Below are positions 1-8,866 of a stretch of DNA of 43,401 bases, piece by piece (positions within the stretch are counted from its first letter, which is position 1; each line of letters opens with the position of its first letter). The stretch lies in the IMG/VR virus record IMGVR_UViG_3300044641_004989, positions 1-43,401 of that record, one strand, 5' to 3'. This stretch comes from a virus. A program made the translations under genes and the position numbers. The notes below the pieces were generated by a model. It ran no database searches. It was not told where the DNA came from and saw nothing but the letters and a program-made list of their open reading frames with translations.

Positions 1-1605
1 GCCGGTGTTTCGACATATACTGCCTTGCCTCATGTGGTATTACAATTGGCTGGAAACCTAGATACATACACTCAAGTTAATTTTCAAAATATCAATAGTG
101 GTGCTAGTGCGTCAACAGATTTTGTATTAACAGCCGACAACGGCGACGACGACAATGGTTATATCAATCTAGGCATCAACTCAAGCACATTCGATGATCC
201 GGCCTTTGCTGGTTATTACCCCAACGACGGTTATCTAATCATGCACGGCATTGAGCCTGCTACCGGCAATCTAAACATTCATTCACACAATCAGAACTCG
301 GTAATAAAACTTATTGTGGGTGCTTTTGGTGATGCCAATGTAAGAGCTACTGTGACCAACACAGGATTCACAGTTAATGCGGCCACTGCAACCTCGAGTG
401 CTTCGTCTGGTGCTTTGGTGGTCACAGGCGGTGCTGGGTTTGGTAGCAATATTAATGTGGCACAAGGTGCAGTGTTCAATACATCCAAGACTGCCAATTA
501 TGATTTTATAGTACGCGGTGACAACGACGACACATTGATCTGGGCCAGACCCAGCACTGCCTATGATTCTGTAGTAATTGGCAATTCGGCCACTACCAGC
601 ACCCTGGTCACAGGTGCCAAATTAATTATTAACACAACAGACAGTATCTTGATACCGGTTGGTAGTACTGCGCAACGTCCTGGTTCGACTGGCGGCACAG
701 ATGTAGCTGGCATGATTAGATATAATTTAAGTAATAATCAACTTGAATTTTATAATGGATCAAATTGGATCAACACTGGTACAAGCTTGACAGTGATTGC
801 ATCAGAAACATTTGATGGTGATAACAGCACGGTCAATTTCACGTTGGGAGCCGCAGCAACTACAGCCAGCGTTATTGTCAGTATCAACGGTGTTTTACAG
901 ATACCCACCACAGCCTACACAGTGAGTGGAACAACATTGACATTTACACAGGCACCAGTAAATGGTGACAAAATTGAAGTACGCAGACTGACTACAACTG
1001 TCACAGCATCTACTCTTGAATCGCCCAATGGCTTTGTGTCATTGACAACTACCAATTCGTTTGCAAATATCAATGCAGGAACTGCGTCAGCCACTACCAG
1101 AATGAGTTTCAATACCACTGGTAATGTATCATTATCAGCCAACATTGCACCCAGTGCAAATGTGGCATATGACATAGGCACAAGTACAAATTGGTTCAAG
1201 AGAATATATGTAAATTCAACTGTGACTGGCGGCGCTGACATTGCAGAAAATTATCGTGCCGATTCAGTCTATAATGCAGGAACAGTGGTAGAATTTGGCG
1301 GACCAGAGGAAGTCACTGTGTCAATGACCGAAGCAAGCACACGAGTAGCCGGAGTGATTACCACCAACCCTGCTCATGTCATGAACGGCGGATTACGAGC
1401 CGGCTGCGTGGCCAGCGTGGCACTGCTAGGCCGGGTACCAGTCAATGTGATAGGTCCAGTGGCCAAAGGTGACATGTTGGTAAGTGCGGGTTATGGATAT
1501 GCTCGAGCATCTGCCGCGCCAAGTCTTGGTTCAGTGATAGGTAAAGCAGTGACCGCATTTGAAGGCGAAAAAGGTTCTGTTGAAGTTGTGGTAGGAAGGT
1601 TATAA
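1..1605 (+). CDS. Tail fiber-like structural protein (5' truncated)
   Basis: The frame is open from base 1 (GCC GGT GTT...), so the gene begins upstream; the TTG at 25 is not a credible start. Visible parts in order: a beta-rich N-terminal part; a SSASSGALVVTGGAGFGSN cassette (about 385-455) of the type repeated in other fibers here; a short QLEFYNGSNW hairpin (about 740-775); a module with NGVLQIPTTAYTVSG and a GDKIEVRR end (about 840-990); an AYDIGTSTNWFKRIYV segment; and a C-terminal domain starting ADIAENY (about 1230-1605) with VAGVITTNP, GRVPVNVIGPVAKGD and VEVVVGRL. That last domain resembles the C-terminal maturation or tip domains of phage fibers. Known of the family: such proteins are trimeric fibers or baseplate-associated structural proteins. 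The exact position in the virion is inferred only from the neighbouring fiber genes. Confidence 0.8.
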   Translation, partial: AGVSTYTALPHVVLQLAGNLDTYTQVNFQNINSGASASTDFVLTADNGDDDNGYINLGINSSTFDDPAFAGYYPNDGYLIMHGIEPATGNLNIHSHNQNSVIKLIVGAFGDANVRATVTNTGFTVNAATATSSASSGALVVTGGAGFGSNINVAQGAVFNTSKTANYDFIVRGDNDDTLIWARPSTAYDSVVIGNSATTSTLVTGAKLIINTTDSILIPVGSTAQRPGSTGGTDVAGMIRYNLSNNQLEFYNGSNWINTGTSLTVIASETFDGDNSTVNFTLGAAATTASVIVSINGVLQIPTTAYTVSGTTLTFTQAPVNGDKIEVRRLTTTVTASTLESPNGFVSLTTTNSFANINAGTASATTRMSFNTTGNVSLSANIAPSANVAYDIGTSTNWFKRIYVNSTVTGGADIAENYRADSVYNAGTVVEFGGPEEVTVSMTEASTRVAGVITTNPAHVMNGGLRAGCVASVALLGRVPVNVIGPVAKGDMLVSAGYGYARASAAPSLGSVIGKAVTAFEGEKGSVEVVVGRL

Positions 1606-1618
1606 CAGGTCAGATTCA

Positions 1619-3745
1619 ATGGCATTAACCAAACCAAAATTAAGTCAAAACATTGACACTGACGTTTCGGTATTCAGTGATCCAATTTTAGTATTACATC
1701 AAGGATCAACATCGGCCAATTTGGATGTTGGTTTCTTGATGAATCGCTCCAATGGTCTAACATCAAATGCTGCTGTGATTTGGCAGGAAAGCAGTAAAAG
1801 CTTCGTACATATCTTGACCACAGACAGTGGCGCACCTGATGCCAATCTAACTGTACAATCATATGCCAACGTGAGTGTGGGCAATGTTTTATTAATCAAC
1901 AATGCTGGTATTTACGTGGACGGCTCACTGGGATCATCAGGTCAAGTGCTGGCCACTGACGGTACAAAATCTTTCTGGGCACCACCCGGAGGTTTTACAG
2001 GCGGCACAGTACCCAATCAAACAACATTTGCCAGTAATCTAGTAGTATCTAATACCACAAACAGTACATCATCAACTACTGGTGCTTTGGTTGTTCTTGG
2101 TGGGCTAGGAGTAGGATCTAATGTAACCTTTGCAGGCAATACTACAATGGCCGGCAAGTTAATAGTAAATGAAACTACCAACTCTGAACCTTACATAATG
2201 GGATCAGGAGCCTTTCATGTTGCTGGTGGAATCAGCATAGGAAAAGATCTTTGGGTAGGCGGTAACATTTGGGTCAATAATGTTATCTCACAAACCAGTA
2301 CTATTTTACAAGTCAGCGAACCTTTGGTCTATTTGTTTCCGAATAGCGCAAGTTATAATTATGATATTGGAGCATTTAGTCAATTTCCGGTCATGGGAAT
2401 ACCTAAATATACTGGTATTGTAAGAAGCGTTCAATCCGGCGAATGGGTTTTCTTCAGCAATATTTTTACCCAGCCAACATCAGGATCAATTGGTATTACA
2501 GAAGCCAATGTAATTTACGACCCTGTAAAAGTAGGTAATTTAATTGTAGCCAATACCACAATTAGTTCTAGTACATCTACCGGTGCATTAATTGTTCGTG
2601 GCGGTGCTGGTATTGCTGGTAACCTTTATTCTGATGCGGTATACACCACCACAGGAATACGTTGGGCAGGTAACGGTGCCGCATTCAGTTCCTATGCCAA
2701 TGCAGATGTCAAGATTTATTTAGAATCACTGTCCAATGTCAATATTGGTGTCAGTGCCGGTGTTGCTCAAGGCGATTATGCTGTAGCAATTGGCTTTGAA
2801 GCAGGCAAGACCAATCAAAAAACTTTGGCTACAGCCGTAGGATATGCTGCAGGGTCACTCAATCAAAGTGAATATACAGTAGCACTGGGTTTTAATGCAG
2901 GCGCAGCATCGCAAGGTTTGCAAGCAATTGCAATTGGTTCTCAGGCTGCGCAGAGCTCACAGAGTTCAGGTGCAATTGCCATTGGCAGTGATGCTGGACA
3001 ATATTCACAAGGTAATTTGGCAGTAGCCATTGGTTTGGCTGCAGGCCAAACCAACCAAGGTTATAGATCAATAGCAATTGGATACGCAGCAGGCCTTAGC
3101 AATCAAGCTGGTAACAGTATCGTAATTAGTGCAAACGGAGCACTAGATAGTACTACCGCAGGTTTCTTTGTAGATCCAGTTAGAAATACCAGTTCAGGTA
3201 ATGTTCTATACTACGATCCTACTACCAAAGAAATAACATACAGTCCTGGCGGAGGAGGCAGCGGAACTACATATACTGCCAACACAGCACCACCAACTAC
3301 TGGCAACGTGGCTGGCGACATGTGGTACAATACCGGTACAGACATACTGTATGAATATTTGAATGATGGCACAAGCAGTTACTGGGTGGATGTACAAAGC
3401 CTGGGACAAACTGGCAACATCACAACCATAAGTGATGCCACCTTGGCTGGCAACATTGTGGTCAGTTTAAACAACACTATCAGCATTGGTGGCGCTACTG
3501 GATACTTGCGCAACATATTTGCCAATATAGTAACTGCCAACTCACAAACTATAAGCGGCAACATCACAGCCGGCAATGTGATAACAGGAATTGTGTCTGC
3601 CACCGGCAACATAACCGCGGCCAATGTCTCAGTGTCAGGCAACATACAGGCAGCATATGTGCAAGGCGACGGATCAAAATTAACAAACTTGCAAGCAGCA
3701 ACAACAGGAAAGGCTATTGCCATGGCGATAGTTTTTGGAGGATAA
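1619..3745 (+). CDS. Fiber-like structural protein with YadA-head-like repeats
   Basis: A 708-residue virion protein with no recognised enzyme motif. It carries TTGALVVLGGLGVGSN-type cassettes (about 2050-2130 and 2560-2640), then seven or eight copies of an approximately 18-residue repeat of the form xAIGxxAGxxxQG (about 2745-3120). The second half of each repeat is like the left-handed beta-roll of YadA-type trimeric adhesin heads. After this come a GDMWYNTGTDILYEYLNDGT module (about 3310-3400), a LGQTGNI/GNIVV stretch and the C-terminus GKAIAMAIVFGG, which I recognise from marine T4-like phage structural proteins. It starts 13 bases after the previous stop with a weak CAGGT ribosome site. 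Likely a trimeric fiber or whisker; the target is unknown. Confidence 0.8.
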   Translation: MALTKPKLSQNIDTDVSVFSDPILVLHQGSTSANLDVGFLMNRSNGLTSNAAVIWQESSKSFVHILTTDSGAPDANLTVQSYANVSVGNVLLINNAGIYVDGSLGSSGQVLATDGTKSFWAPPGGFTGGTVPNQTTFASNLVVSNTTNSTSSTTGALVVLGGLGVGSNVTFAGNTTMAGKLIVNETTNSEPYIMGSGAFHVAGGISIGKDLWVGGNIWVNNVISQTSTILQVSEPLVYLFPNSASYNYDIGAFSQFPVMGIPKYTGIVRSVQSGEWVFFSNIFTQPTSGSIGITEANVIYDPVKVGNLIVANTTISSSTSTGALIVRGGAGIAGNLYSDAVYTTTGIRWAGNGAAFSSYANADVKIYLESLSNVNIGVSAGVAQGDYAVAIGFEAGKTNQKTLATAVGYAAGSLNQSEYTVALGFNAGAASQGLQAIAIGSQAAQSSQSSGAIAIGSDAGQYSQGNLAVAIGLAAGQTNQGYRSIAIGYAAGLSNQAGNSIVISANGALDSTTAGFFVDPVRNTSSGNVLYYDPTTKEITYSPGGGGSGTTYTANTAPPTTGNVAGDMWYNTGTDILYEYLNDGTSSYWVDVQSLGQTGNITTISDATLAGNIVVSLNNTISIGGATGYLRNIFANIVTANSQTISGNITAGNVITGIVSATGNITAANVSVSGNIQAAYVQGDGSKLTNLQAATTGKAIAMAIVFGG
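2745..3120 (+). repeat. In-frame YadA-head-like protein repeats
   Basis: Seven or eight degenerate tandem units of about 18 codons encode AVAIGFEAG, ATAVGYAAG, TVALGFNAG, AIAIGSQAA, AIAIGSDAG, AVAIGLAAG and SIAIGYAAG, each followed by a Q/N-rich turn. The periodicity is clear in protein and weak in DNA, so the array is old rather than a recent tandem expansion. Confidence 0.8.
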
Positions 3746-3746
3746 C

Positions 3747-4103
3747 ATGGCAGCACCTAACATAGTAAATGTAAGTACAATTTTTGGCAAAACACAGTAT
3801 CAACAGCTGACTACCACAATGGCCAATGTGATAACTAACGATAGCACCAGCGGTAATGTGATCAAGGTCAATGATATATCAATAGCAAACTATACTACAT
3901 CAAGTATTCAGTCTAATGTAGTAGTTGGTAGAGGTAGTAGTGTGTTTTATCTTGCAGGAAACATGGCAGTGCCAGCAAACAGCACATTGGTGGTAGTGGC
4001 CAAAGACACCAGTTTGTACATGGAAGAAGGTGACTATTTACAGGCCAATGCCAGTTCAGCCACAGCAGCACAAATTACATGTTCTTATGAGGTAATCAGC
4101 TAA
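3747..4103 (+). CDS. Small structural protein, function unknown
   Basis: 118 residues starting MAAPNIVNVSTIFGKT. ATG 3747 is chosen because GGAGG at 3737-3741 lies five bases upstream; the in-frame TTG at 3735 would overlap that site. The protein is rich in Ser, Thr, Val and Asn and predicted all-beta, with VVAKDTSLYMEEGDYLQ and a C-terminal AQITCSYEVIS. I recognise the pattern from small proteins in fiber clusters of marine T4-like phages, but no function is established for it. It starts one base after the upstream fiber gene stop (3743-3745) and is one base from the next gene, so it is probably co-translated with them and may decorate or connect fibers. Confidence 0.65.
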   Translation: MAAPNIVNVSTIFGKTQYQQLTTTMANVITNDSTSGNVIKVNDISIANYTTSSIQSNVVVGRGSSVFYLAGNMAVPANSTLVVVAKDTSLYMEEGDYLQANASSATAAQITCSYEVIS

Positions 4104-4104
4104 C

Positions 4105-6576
4105 ATGTCAAGAGGCAACGCTGGTTTTATTGGAAGAAAAGCCACGCCAGACACTGCCGGCGTAAGACCCACTGGCATTTTTAAAATGACCGAAGTACAA
4201 CAACTGTTGAGTGCGGGGTTGTTTAATACTTCAAATGTAGTGCCTGGAACAATTATACAAGTTTTCTCCACTACCTCAACATGGGTGTGTCCAGCTGGGG
4301 TAACCAGTATTGATTTATTAGTTGTCGCTGGAGGTGGTGGTGGCGGAAACAGAAGTAATGCCGCCGGAGGCGGTGGTGGAGGTGGAGCCGGTGGCTATCT
4401 TGAACAAACCTCTAGAAGTGTGACTCCGGGGCAAAGTTATACAATTACAATAGGCAGCGGCGGCGCAGGAAATACTGTTGGTGCAGGATCAGTGGGATCA
4501 AACAGTAGTTTTGACACAGCATCTGCTGGTGTTTCTACTGCTGTAGGTGGTGGCTCAGGAGGTGGTTATGCAAGCGCGGGTGGTGCAGGTGGTTCAGGCG
4601 GAGGTGGCGGTCGCGATGGAAACCCAAGTGCCGGGGGTGCAGCAACACAAGGAAATAGTGGAGGAGCTACAGGTTACGGCAATGCTGGTGGTGCCGCAAC
4701 AGGATTTGGTGGCTCCAATATGTGCGGTGGTGGCGGTGGGGCAGGTGCAGCGGGCAGTGCTAACAGTGCTGGCACTGGCGGTGCAGGAGGTGCCGGAAGA
4801 ACTTGGACTGGAAACGGAGTGACTTATGCCGGCGGAGGGGGCGGCGGTACAGAGGGAACTGGAACTGGTGGTGCTGGTGGTTCGGGAGGTGGTGGAGCAG
4901 GTGCCGGGGTAGCCGGATATTCTTCTGTAAATAATGGAACTGCTAATACTGGAGGTGGCGGTGGTGGTGGATCAGGTAACGGAGCTCAGGCAGGAAATGG
5001 TGGTTCAGGCGTAGTTGTATTAATATATGCAGTTCCAAATGTGGCAGTATTCGTAACATCAGGATCTTGGACTGCACCAGCAGGTGTAACTTCTGTTGAG
5101 GCATTGGTTGTGGCCGGAGGTGGTGGCGGTGGCGGTGCTGGAGATTCCAACACCCGAGGTGGTGGAGGTGGTGCCGGAGGACTTATTTACACGTCAGCTG
5201 TGGCCACAACACCTGGAACCACATATACTATTACCATTGGAGCCGGAGGTGCTGGATCATCGGGATTGGGCGGTACTACTGGCAGTGGAACCAATAGTAC
5301 GTTCTTGAGTATTACTGCCAATGGTGGCGGTGGTGGTGGAAATTATAATGGTACTAGCGGCATTCTTGGAGGATCTGGTGGGGGAGGTGGTACTGGTTTA
5401 ACAACAGCAGGTGCCGGCACCGCTAGTCAAGGTTTTGCTGGCGGCGCAGGTGTGGCCTATGTTAATAGTACAGCATCAGGCGGTGGTGGCGGAGGAGGTG
5501 CTGGCGGAACTGGAGCTGCCGGAACCTCAGCAGGTATAGGCGGTAATGGCGGTCCTGGTGTAAACAGTTCTATAACTGGTGCAAGCGTGAGTTACGCTGG
5601 CGGAGGTGCCGGCGGAGGAGGTGTAACTGGAGGAACTGCTACTGCTGGTGGTGGCACAGGTGCAAGCGGCGGTGGCGACGGTACAGCAGGTACAGCCAAT
5701 ACTGGAGGCGGTGGAGGTGGCGCAGCCTCATCGGGCAATAAAACAGGAGGTGCTGGCGGATCAGGAGTAGTGGTAATTAGATGGGCTCTTACACAGTTGC
5801 CTGCACCCACTTCTGTAGAAACCTTAGTTGTAGCCGGAGGTGGGGGTGGTGGCAGCTCAGGTGGCGGCGGTGCTGGTGGATTTCAAACGAATACAAACTT
5901 AGTTGTTTCGCCGGGCACCATTTACACAATTACCGTAGGAGCAGGTGGTAGCGGAACAAACGGTGCAAGAACGAACGGCAGTAATTCTGTTTTTTCGACG
6001 ATTACCTCCACAGGCGGTGGATCAGGTGGTTTTGGTAATGGAGGATCAGGTAATGCTGGTGGTTCAGGCGGTGGCGGATCTTATGGTTCTGGTGCTGCTG
6101 GTTCAGGTGGAGCTGGGAATTCACCTTCCACTTCGCCGTCTCAGGGCAATAGTGGAGGTGCCGGTCTGTCCGGTGCGCCTTTTACGGGGGGAGGTGGCGG
6201 CGGTGCTACCGGAGCAGGTGCTAGTGGTGCCGCGGGCGGTGCCGGCGGCGCAGGAACATCATCAAGCATAACTGGATCACCTGTAGTTTATGCCGGCGGC
6301 GGCGGTGGTGGTGGCGCTGGTGGAACAGGGGGCGCCGGTGGCGGTGGAAACGGCGCAGCTTCGGGAGTAGGGTCGCCAGGAACAGCAAACACTGGAGGTG
6401 GTGGTGGTGGCGGAGATGCCGGTGGTAGTACTAACGGTGGAAACGGTGGCAGCGGCGTAGTAATAGTAAGGCACAGTATGGCATTTGCTCAGGCAAAATT
6501 GACTACAGGGACTGTCACTGTAGCCGGTGAGTTTGTTTATTACACATTTACCAGCACTGGTGTGATACAGTTTTAA
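4105..6576 (+). CDS. Triple glycine-rich adhesin (polyglycine-sandwich type)
   Basis: 823 residues. After a 50-residue N-terminal part containing GIFKMTEVQQLLSAGLF there are three consecutive domains of the same plan: a VxPAGVTSxxxLVVAGGGGG entry strand, a TPGxxYTITIGxGG strand, long Gly runs, an STGNGVTYAGGGGGG-like segment and a GSGVVVxx exit strand. They span roughly 4255-5030, 5035-5785 and 5800-6470. The third lacks the usual SGSWTAP lead-in. This matches the glycine-rich domain family found at phage adhesin tips (gp38-like polyglycine sandwich). The C-terminal 35 residues end in VYYTFTSTGVIQF. Likely a receptor-recognition tip protein. Alternating GGT/GGC/GGA codons avoid long identical DNA repeats. 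Confidence 0.8.
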   Translation: MSRGNAGFIGRKATPDTAGVRPTGIFKMTEVQQLLSAGLFNTSNVVPGTIIQVFSTTSTWVCPAGVTSIDLLVVAGGGGGGNRSNAAGGGGGGGAGGYLEQTSRSVTPGQSYTITIGSGGAGNTVGAGSVGSNSSFDTASAGVSTAVGGGSGGGYASAGGAGGSGGGGGRDGNPSAGGAATQGNSGGATGYGNAGGAATGFGGSNMCGGGGGAGAAGSANSAGTGGAGGAGRTWTGNGVTYAGGGGGGTEGTGTGGAGGSGGGGAGAGVAGYSSVNNGTANTGGGGGGGSGNGAQAGNGGSGVVVLIYAVPNVAVFVTSGSWTAPAGVTSVEALVVAGGGGGGGAGDSNTRGGGGGAGGLIYTSAVATTPGTTYTITIGAGGAGSSGLGGTTGSGTNSTFLSITANGGGGGGNYNGTSGILGGSGGGGGTGLTTAGAGTASQGFAGGAGVAYVNSTASGGGGGGGAGGTGAAGTSAGIGGNGGPGVNSSITGASVSYAGGGAGGGGVTGGTATAGGGTGASGGGDGTAGTANTGGGGGGAASSGNKTGGAGGSGVVVIRWALTQLPAPTSVETLVVAGGGGGGSSGGGGAGGFQTNTNLVVSPGTIYTITVGAGGSGTNGARTNGSNSVFSTITSTGGGSGGFGNGGSGNAGGSGGGGSYGSGAAGSGGAGNSPSTSPSQGNSGGAGLSGAPFTGGGGGGATGAGASGAAGGAGGAGTSSSITGSPVVYAGGGGGGGAGGTGGAGGGGNGAASGVGSPGTANTGGGGGGGDAGGSTNGGNGGSGVVIVRHSMAFAQAKLTTGTVTVAGEFVYYTFTSTGVIQF

Positions 6577-6599
6577 ATACAATTTTAGGAAAATAGAAT

Positions 6600-6962
6600 A
6601 TGGCACATTTTGCAGAACTAGGAGAAAACAACACAGTGTTACGTGTGATTGTGGTAGCAAACAAAGATACACAAGACACACATGGCGTTGAACAAGAGTC
6701 AATTGGCGCAGAATTTTGTAGAAACTTGTTGGGCGGTACCTGGAAACAGACCAGTTACAATGCTAACTTTAGAAAAAACTATGCAGGCGTAGGTTACACC
6801 TACGACAGCCAACGTGACGCATTCGTTCCACCTCGGCCGTTTGCCAGTTGGGTACTGGATGAAGATACCTGTCTGTGGGCTGCACCAGTTGCTTATCCCG
6901 ACGACGGAAAAATGTACAGCTGGGACGAAGACACCACAAGTTGGGCAGAAGCCAACCAATAA
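6600..6962 (+). CDS. Conserved marine-phage structural-cluster protein
   Basis: 120 residues, starting MAHFAELGENNTVLRVIVV, with AGVGYTYDSQRDAF, PRPFASWVLDE, DGKMYSWDED and a TSWAE end. I recognise this family from many marine myovirus fiber regions, where its function is not established. It begins behind AGGA (6587-6590) with ten-base spacing. Its many Trp and Tyr residues and its position between two adhesin genes suggest a virion or fiber-assembly role; there is no catalytic signature. The stop codon overlaps the TAAATA late-promoter core of the next gene. Confidence 0.7.
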   Translation: MAHFAELGENNTVLRVIVVANKDTQDTHGVEQESIGAEFCRNLLGGTWKQTSYNANFRKNYAGVGYTYDSQRDAFVPPRPFASWVLDEDTCLWAAPVAYPDDGKMYSWDEDTTSWAEANQ

Positions 6963-6965
6963 ATA
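6958..6965 (+). promoter_or_regulatory. Late promoter AATAAATA
   Basis: One mismatch from T4 late TATAAATA, overlapping the previous stop. With T4 spacing the transcript would start at about 6971, giving a 15-base leader with a TAGGA ribosome site before ATG 6986. Confidence 0.65.
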
Positions 6966-6985
6966 TTGTATTATTTTAGGACAAA

Positions 6986-8224
6986 ATGTCATTTCCAACA
7001 TCGCCAACCAATAACCAGATAGCCACAGTAAATGGCATTAGGTATAGTTACAGTTCAGCTACACGCAGTTGGACTAGAATATCCAACGCCAAATATACGG
7101 CCAGTGCGTCTGGACCCACAAATCCCGCCAACGGTGATCATTGGTATGATACCAACAATGATATCTTGTTCGAATACATTGACGATGGCACATCGCAGTA
7201 TTGGGTGGACATACAGAGTCTGGGACAGACTGGCAACATATTATCCATTGCCAGTAGCACACTGCAAGGCAACATTGTGGTTGGCATCAACAACTTGTAC
7301 AGCATTGGCGCCAGTAATGGATATTTGAGAAATATCTTTGCTAACACCGTGGTTGGAAATGCGCTAACCGTTTCTTCAGGTAACATTGTTGCAGCAGCAG
7401 CTACAACAAGCACATCAACTACCACAGGCGCATTAGTGGCACTTGGGGGCGCAGGTATTGCCGGAAATTTATATGTTGGCGGTTCGATATTTGCCACTGG
7501 TAATGCAACCATTGCATCCAATTTAACTGTAATACAATCTGGTCTGTTCCAAGGGCCATACAACGAAAACTCATTATTAAGTGGAGTGTTTGTGGGCAAC
7601 ACAGGCACTGCCCCTGGCGTAACACCACGAGTGGGATTCTTCAACGGCAATACTCAGCAGAATTGGCAGATTGATAACAATAGTGGTGAGTTCCGTTGGT
7701 TTGTTCCTGGTACAACTAGATTGAGCCTGTATCCCAATGGCAACCTAAATGTTACCGGCAGTCTCACACTCAGCGGTAAACAAGCAGTTAACGGTCCTGC
7801 CTTCAGCGCCTACGCTGATGCCACAGCCCAGACTATAACCACAGGTAGCCAACAAAAAGTTCTATTTCAAACAGAAGAATTTGACACAGATAATTGCTAT
7901 GCCAACTCACGATTTACACCAACAGTAGAAGGTTACTATCAACTGAATGCTGAAGTTCGACTAGATGGAGCCACTGGTACAGGCGAAATGATGATTGTTA
8001 TTTGGAAAAACGGAGCAGAGCATAAACGTGGCACAAACCAACAAGGCACACAAACTGCTGCTAACTTCTGGGCCATGCAGGTCAGCTCAGTGGTGTATGC
8101 CAATGGTACTACTGACTTTTTTGAAATATATGTGCAACAAGGCTCCGGGTCAAGTGTATCTGTTACCGCAGTTAACTCTCCCAATATTACCTGGTTCAAC
8201 GGCTGTATGCTACGCGGAGCATAA
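6986..8224 (+). CDS. Fiber protein with C1q-like C-terminal tip
   Basis: 412 residues. The N-terminus MSFPTSPTNNQIATVNGIRY is shared with the proteins starting at 8235 and 11522. It is followed by a GDHWYDTNNDILFEYIDDGT / YWVDIQS module (about 7130-7215), GNIVVGINN, and a TTTGALVALGGAGIAGNLYV cassette (about 7420-7490). The last 140 residues (about 7795-8220) have the jelly-roll pattern of C1q/TNF-like trimeric heads: an FQTEEFDTDNCY strand, RFTPTVEGYYQLNAEVR, MIVIWKNGAEHKRG, SSVVYANGTTDFFEIYV and a FNGCMLRG end. C1q-like tips are known on several phage and bacterial fibers as trimerisation or receptor-binding heads. A late promoter lies immediately upstream. Confidence 0.8.
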   Translation: MSFPTSPTNNQIATVNGIRYSYSSATRSWTRISNAKYTASASGPTNPANGDHWYDTNNDILFEYIDDGTSQYWVDIQSLGQTGNILSIASSTLQGNIVVGINNLYSIGASNGYLRNIFANTVVGNALTVSSGNIVAAAATTSTSTTTGALVALGGAGIAGNLYVGGSIFATGNATIASNLTVIQSGLFQGPYNENSLLSGVFVGNTGTAPGVTPRVGFFNGNTQQNWQIDNNSGEFRWFVPGTTRLSLYPNGNLNVTGSLTLSGKQAVNGPAFSAYADATAQTITTGSQQKVLFQTEEFDTDNCYANSRFTPTVEGYYQLNAEVRLDGATGTGEMMIVIWKNGAEHKRGTNQQGTQTAANFWAMQVSSVVYANGTTDFFEIYVQQGSGSSVSVTAVNSPNITWFNGCMLRGA

Positions 8225-8234
8225 GGACTAACAA

Positions 8235-8534
8235 ATGTCATTTCCAACGTCGCCAACAAACAATCAAATTACTACAGTAAATGGTATAAGATATTACTAT
8301 GCCAGTGCCAACAATGCCTGGATCAGAATCAGCAATGCCAAATTCACAGCATCGGCTACTGGCCCCAGCAATCCAGCAGCAGGCGATCAATGGTATGACA
8401 CCAACGAAGACATATTGTACGAGTGGATTTTTGATGGAACCAACAGTTATTGGATTGACATTCAATCGGCAATAGTTGCAGGAACCACTACTGTTGTTTT
8501 GCCATTTCACCCATTTTTATTATCAGGAATGTAA
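8235..8534 (+). CDS. Short paralogue of the SPTNNQ fiber N-terminal module
   Basis: 99 residues that are almost entirely the N-terminal module of the previous protein: MSFPTSPTNNQITTVNGIRY, RISNAKFTASATGPSNPAAG, a DQWYDTNEDILYEWIFDGT segment and YWIDIQS, then a short hydrophobic tail VVLPFHPFLLSGM. AAGGA at 8223-8227 precedes the ATG. It looks like a duplicated attachment module that either lost or never had a distal fiber part. It could act as an adaptor or be a degenerate duplicate; the intact frame and ribosome site favour a functional small protein. Confidence 0.7.
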   Translation: MSFPTSPTNNQITTVNGIRYYYASANNAWIRISNAKFTASATGPSNPAAGDQWYDTNEDILYEWIFDGTNSYWIDIQSAIVAGTTTVVLPFHPFLLSGM

Positions 8535-8536
8535 TT

Positions 8537-8866
8537 ATGCCAACAATTTACAAAGTATTAGGTCAATCAAATCCCGCAGCTACCACAAACACAACACTTT
8601 ACACTGTGCCAGCCGGTAACAGCACAGTGGTTAGTACCATAACAGTTTGTAATCAAATTGGCACAGCAGCCAACTTTAGAATAGCAGTACAACCTGCCGG
8701 TGCTTCAATTTCTAATCAGCACTACATAAATTTTGACACACAGATACCGGCCAATGATCAAATTGCTTTGACCATGGGAATTACTCTAGCTGCCACTGAT
8801 GTGGTCACGGTGTACGCCAACACAGCAAATGTCAGTTTTAGCATGTTTGGCACGGAACTTTTCTAA
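8537..8866 (+). CDS. Small beta-sandwich structural protein
   Basis: 109 residues starting MPTIYKVLGQSNPAATTNTT, with YTVPAGNSTVVSTITVCNQ, FRIAVQPAG, NDQIALTMGITLAATDVVTV and VSFSMFGTELF. This pattern is familiar from many phages as a small capsid- or tail-associated beta-sandwich protein; no biochemical role is known to me. Its stop TAA overlaps the ATG of the next gene (TAATG at 8864-8868), implying translational coupling with the LamG protein. Confidence 0.7.
   Translation: MPTIYKVLGQSNPAATTNTTLYTVPAGNSTVVSTITVCNQIGTAANFRIAVQPAGASISNQHYINFDTQIPANDQIALTMGITLAATDVVTVYANTANVSFSMFGTELF

Noticed and set aside
3379-3756. Long leftward open frame of 125 codons
   Set aside because: It is antisense to a well-supported fiber gene, has no ribosome site or promoter, and its sequence has no recognisable domain.
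4264-6470. Repetitive GGT/GGC/GGA stretches resembling an array or CRISPR-like repeat
   Set aside because: There are no constant-length repeats with unique spacers; the pattern is protein-level glycine repetition with codon alternation.
6986-8224. Diversity-generating retroelement variable region in the C1q tip
   Set aside because: No reverse transcriptase and no near-identical template repeat with A-specific differences were found in the window.
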